Shown: positions 8,901-17,417 of the stretch, piece after piece
Numbering within the stretch: position 1 is the stretch's first letter
How the letters are laid out: the number at the start of each line of letters is the position of its first letter
Origin: G965207335 sp965207335
GTDB taxonomy: Bacteria > Pseudomonadota > Gammaproteobacteria > PS1 > Pseudothioglobaceae
Assembly: GCA_965207335.1 (NCBI GenBank)
Contig: OZ242267.1
Span: forward strand, 434,001-498,000
Direction: 5' to 3'
DNA length: 64,000 nucleotides
The notes under the pieces: generated by a model
What the model saw: the letters and a program-made list of their open reading frames with translations, nothing else
Database searches by the model: none
What the model was told of the DNA's origin: nothing
Program-made: the position numbers and the translations under genes

Positions 8901-9912
8901 GGGTAATATTATTAGTTGTACTATCTCCTGTAGTACCACTATCACTTGCTAAAGCTATACTTACAGTAGGAAGGGCTATTACTGTATCTAAAACTATATT
9001 ATCACTATAAGTATGGGTAGTAGAGTTGGTATCGGTATATGCAACACTAATAGCATAAGTACCATCATTATTATCTAGTGCTATTTCTTGTTGCCATGTA
9101 CCATCATCACCTACTTCAACGCTATAATTAGTAGTATTAGAGTCTTTTGTGACTGTCAATTCTATAGTACTATTAGTAATAAAATTACCACTTACTGTGG
9201 GATTAATGTTGTTAGTTCTATCGTCTCCTACAATACCAGAATCAGACTCTGCATTTAATGAAAACTCTGGTATTAAAGAGCCAACATCTATTGTAATAGA
9301 CTCATCCTCTGTTTGATTAAAAGAATTAACATTTTCTTCAATAGGAGGTTGCTCATACTTATTTGTAAAATCAACTTCTTGTGCAGTTGTAGTTTGATCT
9401 TTATTGCTAGTATTAGAATTTATTTCGTTGTCAATTTGTTCTAAACTTTTTGCTGTTACTAAATTTTCTGATTCAGTATTAATATTCTCTTTAAAATTTT
9501 TAACTTCTGCTATAGCATCTTCAATAAGTTCATCAACCTCAGCTTTATTATATGTAACTTCTGTTAAGCCTTCTGTTATATCTGCTTCTTTATCGCTATT
9601 AGATTTAGATTTAACAATAATATTATCAACTTTATCGCTATCAACAACTTTATCATCTATACTCTCGTATTCAGTTTTAGAAGAATATAATAATTCTGAT
9701 AATGAAAATTGTTTGTTAGTACTATCTTGTATGGTTAAAGAATTACCCAAAGACACAAAAACAGCACCATATAAAATAATAAAAGTTTCGCTTTTTGACT
9801 CAATAATAATATCCGAACCAAACACCTTAATAGATACTTCTTCACTAGAAATATCTAAATTTATATTTATATTACTTTTGTTAGTAGGGAATATCTCTGT
9901 TACATTAGCCAT
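5998..9912 (-). CDS. Large Ig-like repeat adhesin, type I secretion substrate
   Basis: The 1304-residue protein has no Sec signal. The first 100 residues (VFGSDIIIESKSETFIILYGAV) resemble the N-terminal prefix of BapA/Lap-type adhesins. A low-complexity acidic linker reaches about residue 215. About eleven bacterial Ig-like repeats of 90-100 residues follow, each marked by a (D/N/S)G-x-W strand (DGTWQQEI, DGVWQFSI, SGVWSLTI, DGTWELTI, NGNWSVQI) and a closing TD or RD. It is the last gene of an operon encoding a type I exporter and a MotA/MotB-like pair, so it is very probably the exported adhesin, comparable to Salmonella SiiE. It is much shorter than SiiE and ends right after a repeat. I see no RTX nonapeptides or obvious secretion-signal domain, so the C-terminus may be shortened. 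Confidence 0.85.
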   Translation of the reverse strand: MANVTEIFPTNKSNININLDISSEEVSIKVFGSDIIIESKSETFIILYGAVFVSLGNSLTIQDSTNKQFSLSELLYSSKTEYESIDDKVVDSDKVDNIIVKSKSNSDKEADITEGLTEVTYNKAEVDELIEDAIAEVKNFKENINTESENLVTAKSLEQIDNEINSNTSNKDQTTTAQEVDFTNKYEQPPIEENVNSFNQTEDESITIDVGSLIPEFSLNAESDSGIVGDDRTNNINPTVSGNFITNSTIELTVTKDSNTTNYSVEVGDDGTWQQEIALDNNDGTYAISVAYTDTNSTTHTYSDNIVLDTVIALPTVSIALASDSGTTGDSTTNNITPTINGSAEANATISVALGSTVIGTTTASSDGVWQFSIPSNNALSSGNNSLNVTATDISNNISGVTTINIIVDNTSPSIPIVSTIGFDGNEASLVELNKGVHILKGTAEALSQIELSIEGTLIGTREVSATGSWTFDLDTNSLDGENIISIVARDDADNVSVPYTDTISIVGTINSPSISLSSDSDTGFRINETMNLTPTYEGITEIGATVRLFRDNSQTSFAEITADNQGMWTYTEVSGLAEGSHAISAIAVFGNSISNESILNFVVDTTPPTGLIINNSSSIIDIFGNDSIEITGTGETPGNHFYYQILDSSNTIINTNKDDGTVRIIETDGTWGFSIEPNIFLGNGSYSVEVVEIDGAGNETDINIPSIALNVNQITFEIQSAGNDNTPDFAIEGPTNVRIEVSITDANNQVVYTLDTVKNSDAIYIFTPDYTDTNGTFVTYIDGDYSIVVNTTDNNTNQTRDFSDNFTIDTIAPDVATDITIASGSLGLTANLAIDDTPEITGTAEANSIISLVLGANTYTTTTNNSGVWSLTISDSLANSNTYTADITVTDIFDNSSPAQAYDFSVQVHTVADIIKDNISLNAGNIVFPDYTNNPIFNGTGASINTTITAILNGADVGSAIVVNDGTWELTIDSSVTDGQRDIQLVARDEYGNTSNTVDFPIVIDTQVPTKPSFSINSNIISGTVNNDDSAAFAIITVDNAGTIDTFISVIGTNGGWSFISNNLSNNDIVSIQIQDKAGNLSDESDTITVTGLNTKELTTDTVADLLITSKDYGIDQHYDFTAVLEDSASSLSINSVSLNGISLAINNPSVNKNNEQASFDLGEVLGQKNNELQNGNYEIILVAQDAIGNKTNYIHNVEILLENNTGIISLLGDDNNIDGNFVASNTPTILGTSAIGENIIVLNASNNKSIATNIDSNGNWSVQIQDIINENTLTTLNIISSGYGNENTSNAFTLIYDDSAVT

Positions 9913-10001
9913 AAAAATATTAACTTAAACCCATTTAGTGATATTTTATCATAAAAAATATCATCTAATTAGTATTAGTAGCACAAGTATTTGACAGTCT
10001 A

Positions 10002-10484
10002 TCATATGCCCTTAACAATAGCAATAAATTTTCCTGGAGTTAATTTATCATCTACTTCTACTTTATTATCAATACCGCCGTTACCTACATTACCTTTTAA
10101 TAGCAAATCTAATACTAACTTACTACTTATATAAGCGTTTATATAGTTGGAGCCTGTTGATAAGTCATCTCTTTTGCCAAATTTTAATAGTAAAGTATAT
10201 TTTCTATTTTTTGTGAGATTTTTATCAATATAGTTAACTAATTTTTTTTGAATCTCTTTTTCATTATTAAGTGCTTCAACATTTTTAATAATGAAATAGT
10301 CTTTGGCTTTTTGTTCTAAAAATAAAGCCAAAAAATCTTTATCTTCAATAAATTTTCCCTTTTCAGAAACAGGAATAAAAAGCACCATTATTAAAATAAA
10401 TACTACCAGAGTGCTAGCAACAGCACCTATCATCGCTATCCATTCTATCTCTGATGATCTATCATCTCTGGTATTTACTTTCAT
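10002..10484 (-). CDS. Small single-TM protein of the secretion operon
   Basis: The 160-residue protein has an N-terminal cytoplasmic tail and one TM helix (IAMIGAVASTLVVFILIMVLFI, about 16-37). A periplasmic domain of about 120 residues follows, with alternating helices and strands and a C-terminal Gly-rich part. The membrane topology matches MotB/ExbD/SiiA-like proteins, but the TM helix carries no central Asp. The gene starts 2 nt after the stop of the similar 181-residue protein upstream and precedes the adhesin by about 90 bases. I infer an accessory subunit of the channel-coupled exporter. Confidence 0.6.
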   Translation of the reverse strand: MKVNTRDDRSSEIEWIAMIGAVASTLVVFILIMVLFIPVSEKGKFIEDKDFLALFLEQKAKDYFIIKNVEALNNEKEIQKKLVNYIDKNLTKNRKYTLLLKFGKRDDLSTGSNYINAYISSKLVLDLLLKGNVGNGGIDNKVEVDDKLTPGKFIAIVKGI

Positions 10485-10486
10485 AG

Positions 10487-11032
10487 TTAATTAGTTTCTA
10501 GTGTTTTTGTAAACTCAACAATAACTTGTTTTTTGTCATAATCTTGGTGTAATTTTATTAATACCTCAACCTTAATATCCTTATTAATATTACTAATTAA
10601 TTTAACAATATGGTTGTATAAATTAACTCTAGTATTATTAATATCTTTGGAATTGTAATGTATATTTGTTTCAATATTTTTACTATTGTTAACATACTTT
10701 ATTAGTGTGTTATGCATTTTTTCACTAAGCAAAGAGTTATAAAATGTCACGGTAGCAGTTAGTTTATTATTTACTTCATTTATATCAAATAATTCATAGT
10801 TATTATCTGCTTTTTCTATATTTCTTAAATTAAACAATACATCTTCTTTTTTATTTAACTCTAATTTTTTTTGCTCTTTATTAATAATATCGTAATAATC
10901 TTCATAAAAAGTTTTATAAACAATAAATATTATAGTAACAAGGATAATTACTAATAATACTGCAAATAAAGCATCTACAAATGCTTGCCAAGGGGTTGTT
11001 AATACAAATCTCTTACTATTTTTTCTACCCAT
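10487..11032 (-). CDS. MotB/ExbD/SiiA-like single-TM protein
   Basis: The 181-residue protein begins with a short basic tail, then a TM helix (WQAFVDALFAVLLVIILVTIIFIV). It carries an Asp at residue 20, the position of the proton-binding Asp in MotB, TolR, ExbD and SiiA. The remainder is a charged periplasmic domain with coiled-coil character. Together with the MotA/ExbB-like first gene of the operon it probably forms a proton channel. The gene is packed 2-3 bases from its neighbours on both sides. No peptidoglycan-binding motif was obvious. Confidence 0.68.
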   Translation of the reverse strand: MGRKNSKRFVLTTPWQAFVDALFAVLLVIILVTIIFIVYKTFYEDYYDIINKEQKKLELNKKEDVLFNLRNIEKADNNYELFDINEVNNKLTATVTFYNSLLSEKMHNTLIKYVNNSKNIETNIHYNSKDINNTRVNLYNHIVKLISNINKDIKVEVLIKLHQDYDKKQVIVEFTKTLETN

Positions 11033-11034
11033 TA

Positions 11035-12291
11035 TTATTTACCTATAAAAATTGCCTCGCTCATTATTTTATTAGAATCTTTTAATATAGGGCTAATAAA
11101 ATAATTAGCAATACTATGGTTGCCAGACACTAATAAAGTTTGCACAACCATACCCGGCAATAATTGATTATATACCTTATCTTTCTTGTATTTAGGTATT
11201 ACTTTAATTTTATAATAAGCCTCATTAGTTTTGTCGTTAATAATAGAATCAGCACCTATGTCAACTATACTAGCGACAATTAATTTTGAAGGTAAACTCC
11301 AGTGTGATATCATAATTTGTGCATCCATATTTATCCATATTTTATCTCTATCTTCAACTTTAACTCTGGCTACTACTATGTTATTTGTATTATTAGCTAC
11401 TATTTCAATAATAGGATTGCCTCCTTTAACAACCATGCCCTTAACACCATACCAAATTTTTAATACTACGCCATCATTAACAGCACGCAAAACACTCCTT
11501 GCCTCTCTGGTTTTAACAATATTATATTCTTCCTGTGCTTTATTCAATTTTTGCATTGTTTTATCTAACTCATCTTGAGAATTACCCAAAAAAGTATCTT
11601 TTTTTACAATTATTTCATCTTTTAATTGTAAAATATTATTACTGGCCTTATTAATGTTTAATTTAATTTTATTAAGTTTGTTTTTTGCCCTAATAACATC
11701 TTTTTCAGATGAAGCAACTTCATTACTACTACTAGCACCTAGTTTCTTTAATTCTTTTGCTATTTTATAATCTTGTTCTAAAACTAATATTTCTTCTGCT
11801 AATAATTCGCTACTTTCTGCCAGCAATAATAATTCTGCATTATTTTCAGTAATCTTTCTTTTTAATACACTAATTTCTGACTTTAATTGACTTTTTCTAC
11901 GGTTATATAATTCTAATTCTGTCAAATAATGTGGGTTATTTTTATCATAAATAAATTTTTGTTGTGAAAGTTCTGATTGAATTCTGGCTATTTTCGCATT
12001 AAAATAGTCAATAAGTTTTTCGCTTTTATTTATTTTTTCACTAAACGATAAATTTTCAATTATTAATAATGCTTGTCCTTTTTTTACATTATCACCCTCT
12101 TTTACAAAAACTTTTTGTACAATACCACCCTCTAAATGACTTATTATTTGTTTGTTATCAACAGGCGTTATTATTCCACTTACTCTAATACCGCCTTCTA
12201 TGTGAAATAAAAAAGCCCAAATAATAATAATAACCACCATAATTGCTATTATGTATGGTGTTTTCATAGCATTATTTATGTTGAATACCAT
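11035..12291 (-). CDS. HlyD-family membrane fusion protein of type I secretion
   Basis: This periplasmic adaptor joins the ABC exporter to the outer-membrane channel. The 418-residue protein has an N-terminal TM helix (IIAIMVVIIIIWAFLF), a half barrel-sandwich motif (ISHLEGGIVQKVFVKEGDNV) near residues 50-75, and a long coiled-coil hairpin to about residue 270. The second lipoyl half (RSVLRAVNDGVVLKIW) and beta-barrel domains follow. ISHLEGG is characteristic of HlyD/LapC-type adaptors. It lies directly between the ABC gene and the MotB-like gene. Confidence 0.92.
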   Translation of the reverse strand: MVFNINNAMKTPYIIAIMVVIIIIWAFLFHIEGGIRVSGIITPVDNKQIISHLEGGIVQKVFVKEGDNVKKGQALLIIENLSFSEKINKSEKLIDYFNAKIARIQSELSQQKFIYDKNNPHYLTELELYNRRKSQLKSEISVLKRKITENNAELLLLAESSELLAEEILVLEQDYKIAKELKKLGASSSNEVASSEKDVIRAKNKLNKIKLNINKASNNILQLKDEIIVKKDTFLGNSQDELDKTMQKLNKAQEEYNIVKTREARSVLRAVNDGVVLKIWYGVKGMVVKGGNPIIEIVANNTNNIVVARVKVEDRDKIWINMDAQIMISHWSLPSKLIVASIVDIGADSIINDKTNEAYYKIKVIPKYKKDKVYNQLLPGMVVQTLLVSGNHSIANYFISPILKDSNKIMSEAIFIGK

Positions 12292-12295
12292 TATG

Positions 12296-13996
12296 TTATT
12301 TTTTATCTTTGTATGAATTACTAATTATAATACCATTTTGTAGTTTTACTACTTTATTAGCTATTGCTATTAATTCATTATCATTACTAACAATAATAAT
12401 AGTCTTATTTTCATTATTACTTTGTAAGTAATTAATTAGTTTTGCCTTTTGTTTAGTATCTAATGCACTAAATGGTTCATCTAATAGAATAACATTAGCA
12501 TCATCAATTAAAACTCTGGTTATAGATATTGCCTGTTTTTGCCCTGCTGATAAGTTAATGCCGTTATCAATAATTTCAATACCTAAACCTACTGCTGATT
12601 TTAAAACAAAGTCCAATAAGCCAACACTTGCTATTTTTGTTAATAATTCTTTTTCACTCCCATGCCAAATAAAATTACTAGCTACAGTTCCTGATAAAAC
12701 AATTGGTTGTTGTAATGATATTGCAATATTTTTTCTTAAATCATCTGTTGATATTTTATTATGAATTACATCGTCATAAAAAATAGTGCCTTTTTGGGGA
12801 TAAATAATGCCAGATATTAAATTTAACAGTGTACTTTTACCGCTACCAGTATCACCTGATATTACCATAATATCGTTTTGCCTAATAGATATATTAATAC
12901 CGCTTAAAGCATTAACAGTAGTATAATTGTGATATAAATTATTAACATTAATATTATTTTTAAAATTGCTTAGCTGGATCTTTGCATCGCTACTAAATGT
13001 TGGTTTTATCTTAGTATCTAAATCATTAAGAATTTGTGATGCTTGATTATATTTATGTTTTTGTAATATTAAATTATATACGCCACCAACATTAGCAGAT
13101 AACCTACCTGTTAGTAACAATGATGCAAATACAGCGCCAGTTGTTAAATCATTATTTACCATACCAACTAAACCAACAAATAATAATAATAATGTTTGAA
13201 CCTGTGCCATAGAATAAATTACATTTTGTAATTGAGCATTTAATTGACTTATATATTTGTTCTCATCAGATGATTTTGCTAATGATTGTTTTAAATTATC
13301 AATAAATGGTGTAGTTTCTAAAAACAATTGTATTTGGTTAATGCCATTAACAAAAGATGTCATATGACTATGTTTAATTTTATTTATATCCAGTAGTCTA
13401 TCTTCTGCAACAATTACACTTTTAGCTATTTTATTAGCAGAAAATAACACTATCAAACTAGCAAATATAGGAACTAGAACTAAGTAGTCAGCAATAATAT
13501 AAATAACAATAAAATAAAATATACTGGCGATAAAATCTATCATTGGCAGGACAAACTCGGCACTAGAATAACCAAGTGACAACCTAATAGTGTCAGGCAA
13601 ATCTAACCAAACCCTATTGATATTTTCTATATTAGAAGAATGTTTATGGTTTTTGTTAATATAGTTTAGAGATTTATCATTGGCTATATCATAATTTCTC
13701 TTGCTATACCACTGCCCTATTGCAACTCTTGCTTCTTTTAATATAGCGGCGAACAATATTGCAATTAACACACCAATAGAAAGAGAAATCATAGTAGCCC
13801 AGGCTTCGTTAGGTACTATAATATTAAAATATACACTGGTATAAAAAGGAATGACAAGAGATAATATATGAATAAAAATAGATGCTAGGATAATCCTAAA
13901 CATTCCACCTTTTAAGTCTTTAAATATTTTAGTTTTATTATCTTTATATGTATTTTTAAATATTGCTCTGATATTGTTTGACAATTTTTTGAACAT
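12296..13996 (-). CDS. Type I secretion ABC transporter (LapB/SiiF-like)
   Basis: The 566-residue protein joins a six-TM exporter domain (residues 30-320) to an ATPase domain. The ATPase has Walker A GDTGSGKST near 380, a Q-loop (SLQQPIVLSGTV), signature LSAGQKQAI, Walker B VILLDEPF near 503 and D-loop SALD. The usual switch histidine is replaced by Asn (IIIVSNDNEL, near 537), which is unusual for an active exporter. The N-terminal peptidase-like (C39-like) domain of LapB/HlyB is absent. It sits between TolC-like and HlyD-like genes and probably exports the downstream adhesin. Confidence 0.9.
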   Translation of the reverse strand: MFKKLSNNIRAIFKNTYKDNKTKIFKDLKGGMFRIILASIFIHILSLVIPFYTSVYFNIIVPNEAWATMISLSIGVLIAILFAAILKEARVAIGQWYSKRNYDIANDKSLNYINKNHKHSSNIENINRVWLDLPDTIRLSLGYSSAEFVLPMIDFIASIFYFIVIYIIADYLVLVPIFASLIVLFSANKIAKSVIVAEDRLLDINKIKHSHMTSFVNGINQIQLFLETTPFIDNLKQSLAKSSDENKYISQLNAQLQNVIYSMAQVQTLLLLFVGLVGMVNNDLTTGAVFASLLLTGRLSANVGGVYNLILQKHKYNQASQILNDLDTKIKPTFSSDAKIQLSNFKNNINVNNLYHNYTTVNALSGINISIRQNDIMVISGDTGSGKSTLLNLISGIIYPQKGTIFYDDVIHNKISTDDLRKNIAISLQQPIVLSGTVASNFIWHGSEKELLTKIASVGLLDFVLKSAVGLGIEIIDNGINLSAGQKQAISITRVLIDDANVILLDEPFSALDTKQKAKLINYLQSNNENKTIIIVSNDNELIAIANKVVKLQNGIIISNSYKDKK

Positions 13997-14004
13997 AACT
14001 TATG

Positions 14005-15615
14005 CTAATTTATAGTTATGTCTCTACCTATTGCTACGGAAAATATATTTTTATAATTTATTAGAGCATAATAACTATTTCTTGATTGTAAATAATTATT
14101 ATACCAAATTGTTAAGCTAGCTAATAATTCCGTTAAATTAATATTTTTACCAACTTGAAATGATTTATATTGAATGTTAAATAACTCCCAAGAAATAGCA
14201 CGACTATTATCAAAAGTACTATATTTTTTAAATTCTTGCTCATAATCTATAAAGGATTTTTCAACAAAGTCTCTAACTCTATTTTTTGTAGCTTCTAGTC
14301 TATATTGACTAGCTTCATAAGATTTTGTTCCAGACTTAAATTTATTATCGTCAATACCACCTTTAAATATAAAATAAGAAATATTAAACTTCAAATTAGT
14401 TTTATTAAAAGACTCTCCTTCAATACGATTATTTTTATCAACAGAGGCACTTAAATCAAATGAAGGGTAAAGTGCACTTTTTAAAGAATCTTTATTATTT
14501 TCTGCTAATTTTAATTGGTTTAGGGCTGTTTTATACTCCACATTATCTGTGATAAATTTATGTAAAGAATTACTATATAAAGCAAAATTATCAATTTCAA
14601 CATTTTTTAATATCAAAGTATCAGGCTTAAGATTCTTAGCTCCTATAGCACTACCTAAGAAGAATAATGAATTTTTTAATTGCTCGTTAAAATTATCAAA
14701 CTCAGCGGTAGTTAATTGAATACTAAGATCCACTTTTTTCTTATCAAGTAAAGCTATTCTTCCTGCCTCATATCTTAACTCCACTAACCTTATTATTTTT
14801 TTTGATATATCTTGGAATTGTTGTGCTATTTTTAATTTATCTCTAAAATTTAAACTATTTAAAAACAAAGACACCACTGACAATGATAAGGCTTGCTTAA
14901 ATCTTTCAACATCATACTGTTTTGATTGTGTATTTAAATTTGATTTATCGGTAATTAGTGCTATTTCATTAAAATTTAGATTTTGTGTTAGCCTTAAACT
15001 ACTAGTATATTTGTTTTCACTGGCATCTTGAAATGCTAATGTTCCATCTGCATTACGGGATAATAATTTAAAATTATTTTTGAGATTATGGCTATGAAAT
15101 AATTCTACAGTAGGATACAAATTGCCATAACTAGCCTTTTCTAAAAACTTTGTAGATTCAAAATCAGCTAATTGTGCTTTAAAGTCACTTTGATAATCAA
15201 GTGCTAGCCTTATTGCTTCAGTCATTGTCATTGTTGCTTTATCTTTTAAGGCTCTTAGTTGAATTGTTTTATCAAAAAGATCTTCTACAATAGCATATTC
15301 ACTGTCTTTATCAATTGTATTTGTAGTATTATTAGCAATAAAATCATCTAAGCTATCGGCTAATGGTTTAATCTCTAAATTGCTTAACTCGTCTATATGT
15401 TTACTTATAGAATTAGTAGTTTGTGTTTTATTTTGGATATTAAATTGTAAGGTTTTGGGTATTAAATTACCGCCCTTAACATTTATTTCATATTGACTGT
15501 CTAACTTACTAGGAGCACTCCAAATAATAAGGCCTTTATTATTAGAGTCAGCACTAGCAGTAAAAATAATTGTTGTAATAATTACTAATATAATGATGTT
15601 AATATTTTTATACAT
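14005..15615 (-). CDS. TolC-family outer-membrane efflux protein of the secretion operon
   Basis: The 536-residue protein has a signal peptide (INIIILVIITTIIFTASA) and an extra N-terminal segment of about 130 residues before the TolC repeats. The first repeat begins MTEAIRLALDYQSDFKAQLADFE. Long helices with repeated short beta strands follow (SLRLTQNLNF, NLKFNISYFIFKGG). It would form the outer-membrane exit duct for the type I system. The gene is 8 bases from the ABC gene. A second TolC-like gene lies at about 59-60.6 kb. Confidence 0.88.
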   Translation of the reverse strand: MYKNINIIILVIITTIIFTASADSNNKGLIIWSAPSKLDSQYEINVKGGNLIPKTLQFNIQNKTQTTNSISKHIDELSNLEIKPLADSLDDFIANNTTNTIDKDSEYAIVEDLFDKTIQLRALKDKATMTMTEAIRLALDYQSDFKAQLADFESTKFLEKASYGNLYPTVELFHSHNLKNNFKLLSRNADGTLAFQDASENKYTSSLRLTQNLNFNEIALITDKSNLNTQSKQYDVERFKQALSLSVVSLFLNSLNFRDKLKIAQQFQDISKKIIRLVELRYEAGRIALLDKKKVDLSIQLTTAEFDNFNEQLKNSLFFLGSAIGAKNLKPDTLILKNVEIDNFALYSNSLHKFITDNVEYKTALNQLKLAENNKDSLKSALYPSFDLSASVDKNNRIEGESFNKTNLKFNISYFIFKGGIDDNKFKSGTKSYEASQYRLEATKNRVRDFVEKSFIDYEQEFKKYSTFDNSRAISWELFNIQYKSFQVGKNINLTELLASLTIWYNNYLQSRNSYYALINYKNIFSVAIGRDITIN

Positions 15616-15651
15616 ATTATTAATCTAAACTATTGATAATATTCTAAAAAA

Positions 15652-17076
15652 CTATTTAAATATACCAAACCATTTTCTATTATTTTTAGATACAGTATTA
15701 GGAGTGTCTATAGACTTAATATAGGTATCTATGGCTAAAATTTGAGTATTTATGTTGCTAATTTCTTCTGAAAACTCATTATTCTTATTATCAACACTAG
15801 TTAAAACATTCTTTATTGCTGCTACACTATCTGCTATAGATTCAAACTGATTAACTATTGACTCTTGAGATGATAAGTATGCTTTATTATTTTCAAAAAT
15901 ATCTTTATATTTTTCTAATAGTAACTTTAAATTATTATTTAAGGTGTCGTATTTAATACTTTCACTTTGACTAATAGAATTAATTCCATTTTTAATACCT
16001 GCAAAGCCATCTTTTGCCGATGAATCTAATCTTTCTAAAATTTTAATAATACTTGCCGTATCATACTTGTCTTGAGTTTGATTTATGCTATTTCTCACAC
16101 TAGCAAATCCATCTTTACTGGTAATATTAAGACTGGTTAAATTATCAATCACTTTTAGTAAATTTATATTAGTATTAGCTAGTAGTTTATCTGCTTCATT
16201 ATAGCCACTCATACTTTTAGTTAGTGTATTTATGGAATTATTAAAGGTTTTATTTTGTTCTAACAGTTCATCTAATCTTTGGTGAGAGTATTCTGATTGT
16301 CTTTCTATAGCTCTTGATGCTGTTTGTACCACATTAGCAAATATTGAGGTTTGCTTATTTAAAATAGTTGCCGCTTTTATTAAGGATTTATCTATATTTT
16401 GTTCACTATCTAATAAACCATTATTTAATATATAACTCCTTAAAGTATTAGATATATTTGCGAGCCCGTGATAATAAATAGCTAGTAAAACTGATGATAT
16501 AAGGCTAGTACCTAAGCCATATAACGAGGTATAAAAAGCTAATTTCATACCTTCAATTGCTTTTGGTAAGCCAGTAAATAAAGCTTCTATTTTCTGTTCT
16601 ACATCGATATTACCGCCAATTTTTGACATTAAATCTGCTACTTCTGCTATGGTAATACTTAAACCTATAAATGTTCCTAATAACCCTATACTTATCATAA
16701 TAGACGGCAATGCTCGTAATGTATCTAAACTTTGCCCAATAGCAAAATCAGTATTATCATCAACAAGATGTTGAGAAATTGATTTTTTATCTAATACTAA
16801 ATCACTTAGTTGCTGTAGTCTATTAGGAAAATATTTAGTAAAAATATTATTTTTACTATTGCAAATACTAATAAAAGATACATAAGTTATAATATCTCTA
16901 ATATATGCAAATAGTAAAAACACCAAAAATAATATAAATACAACAATAACAATTGTATTTACTTCAACGGCACCATAAAATATTTGTGAAAGTATATCTA
17001 CTGAATCTATTGCAAAGAATAATACTGCAGCAATAAACAATACACTAATAAAAAATATTCCTAAAATGGACAACAT
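15652..17076 (-). CDS. MotA/TolQ/ExbB-like proton channel protein with long coiled-coil tail
   Basis: The 474-residue protein is the first gene of the secretion operon. It has two N-terminal TM helices (to about residue 60), a cytoplasmic loop, and a second TM pair holding the family signature (MISIGLLGTFIGLSITIA and GLPKAIEGMKLAFYTSLYGLG). A tail of about 250 residues follows, predicted coiled coil, containing two diverged copies of a K-D-G-F-A-(S/G)-(V/I)-(R/K)-N unit. MotA-like proteins with long tails occur in Zorya (ZorA). SiiB of SPI-4 is the analogue in adhesin secretion. The T1SS context favours the latter role. Confidence 0.82.
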   Translation of the reverse strand: MLSILGIFFISVLFIAAVLFFAIDSVDILSQIFYGAVEVNTIVIVVFILFLVFLLFAYIRDIITYVSFISICNSKNNIFTKYFPNRLQQLSDLVLDKKSISQHLVDDNTDFAIGQSLDTLRALPSIMISIGLLGTFIGLSITIAEVADLMSKIGGNIDVEQKIEALFTGLPKAIEGMKLAFYTSLYGLGTSLISSVLLAIYYHGLANISNTLRSYILNNGLLDSEQNIDKSLIKAATILNKQTSIFANVVQTASRAIERQSEYSHQRLDELLEQNKTFNNSINTLTKSMSGYNEADKLLANTNINLLKVIDNLTSLNITSKDGFASVRNSINQTQDKYDTASIIKILERLDSSAKDGFAGIKNGINSISQSESIKYDTLNNNLKLLLEKYKDIFENNKAYLSSQESIVNQFESIADSVAAIKNVLTSVDNKNNEFSEEISNINTQILAIDTYIKSIDTPNTVSKNNRKWFGIFK

Positions 17077-17417
17077 AATAAGTTAGATATTTAGTAATTT
17101 AATACGTTATACACAATTAAAAATCTAAATTAGCCAATCATTTATAGCAAACATAATGCTACTTATTTTTCTATTTTTTAACTATAAGAGACCTCTATAA
17201 AAACAACTGCATAAGTAAAAGTACAAATAAACTTATATACATAAGCATTATTTTTTAGATGTATATTTTATGTTTTTGAATAAATTTTGGTTAATGGTAA
17301 AACAATAACTTAACCATAAGCGAAAAACTAGCATCTAAAAAGCAGTACTATGCACATAAATATCCTTATACAATGGTCTTTAAAGTATAATACCTAGCAT
17401 TTAATGTCATAATATAA
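17077..17417. other. Divergent intergenic region between the secretion operon and valS
   Basis: These 341 bases contain no supported gene. Promoters for both the leftward secretion operon and valS must lie here, but AT-richness gives too many candidate -10/-35 pairs to choose. One copy of the dispersed repeat lies at 17325-17377. A sequence GAGACCTCTATAAAA at about 17190 resembles a decayed MITE end. Confidence 0.5.
17325..17377 (+). repeat. Copy of the dispersed intergenic repeat
   Basis: The core reads AAAAAGCAGTACTATGCAC, followed by ATAAATATCCTTATACAATG. It aligns over most of its length with the reverse complements of 1330-1375 and 5870-5912, and with 44172-44215. It lies about 40 bases upstream of valS. 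Confidence 0.55.

Noticed and set aside
8663..9928. Rightward open frames (115 and 174 codons) opposite the adhesin
   Set aside because: They mirror the Ser/Thr/Asn-rich repeats of the adhesin on the other strand. Their hydrophobic products are typical antisense artefacts.
15652..17076. MotA-like gene as part of a Zorya defence system
   Set aside because: No ZorC/ZorD/ZorE-like gene is nearby, and the gene leads a type I secretion operon with an Ig-repeat adhesin.
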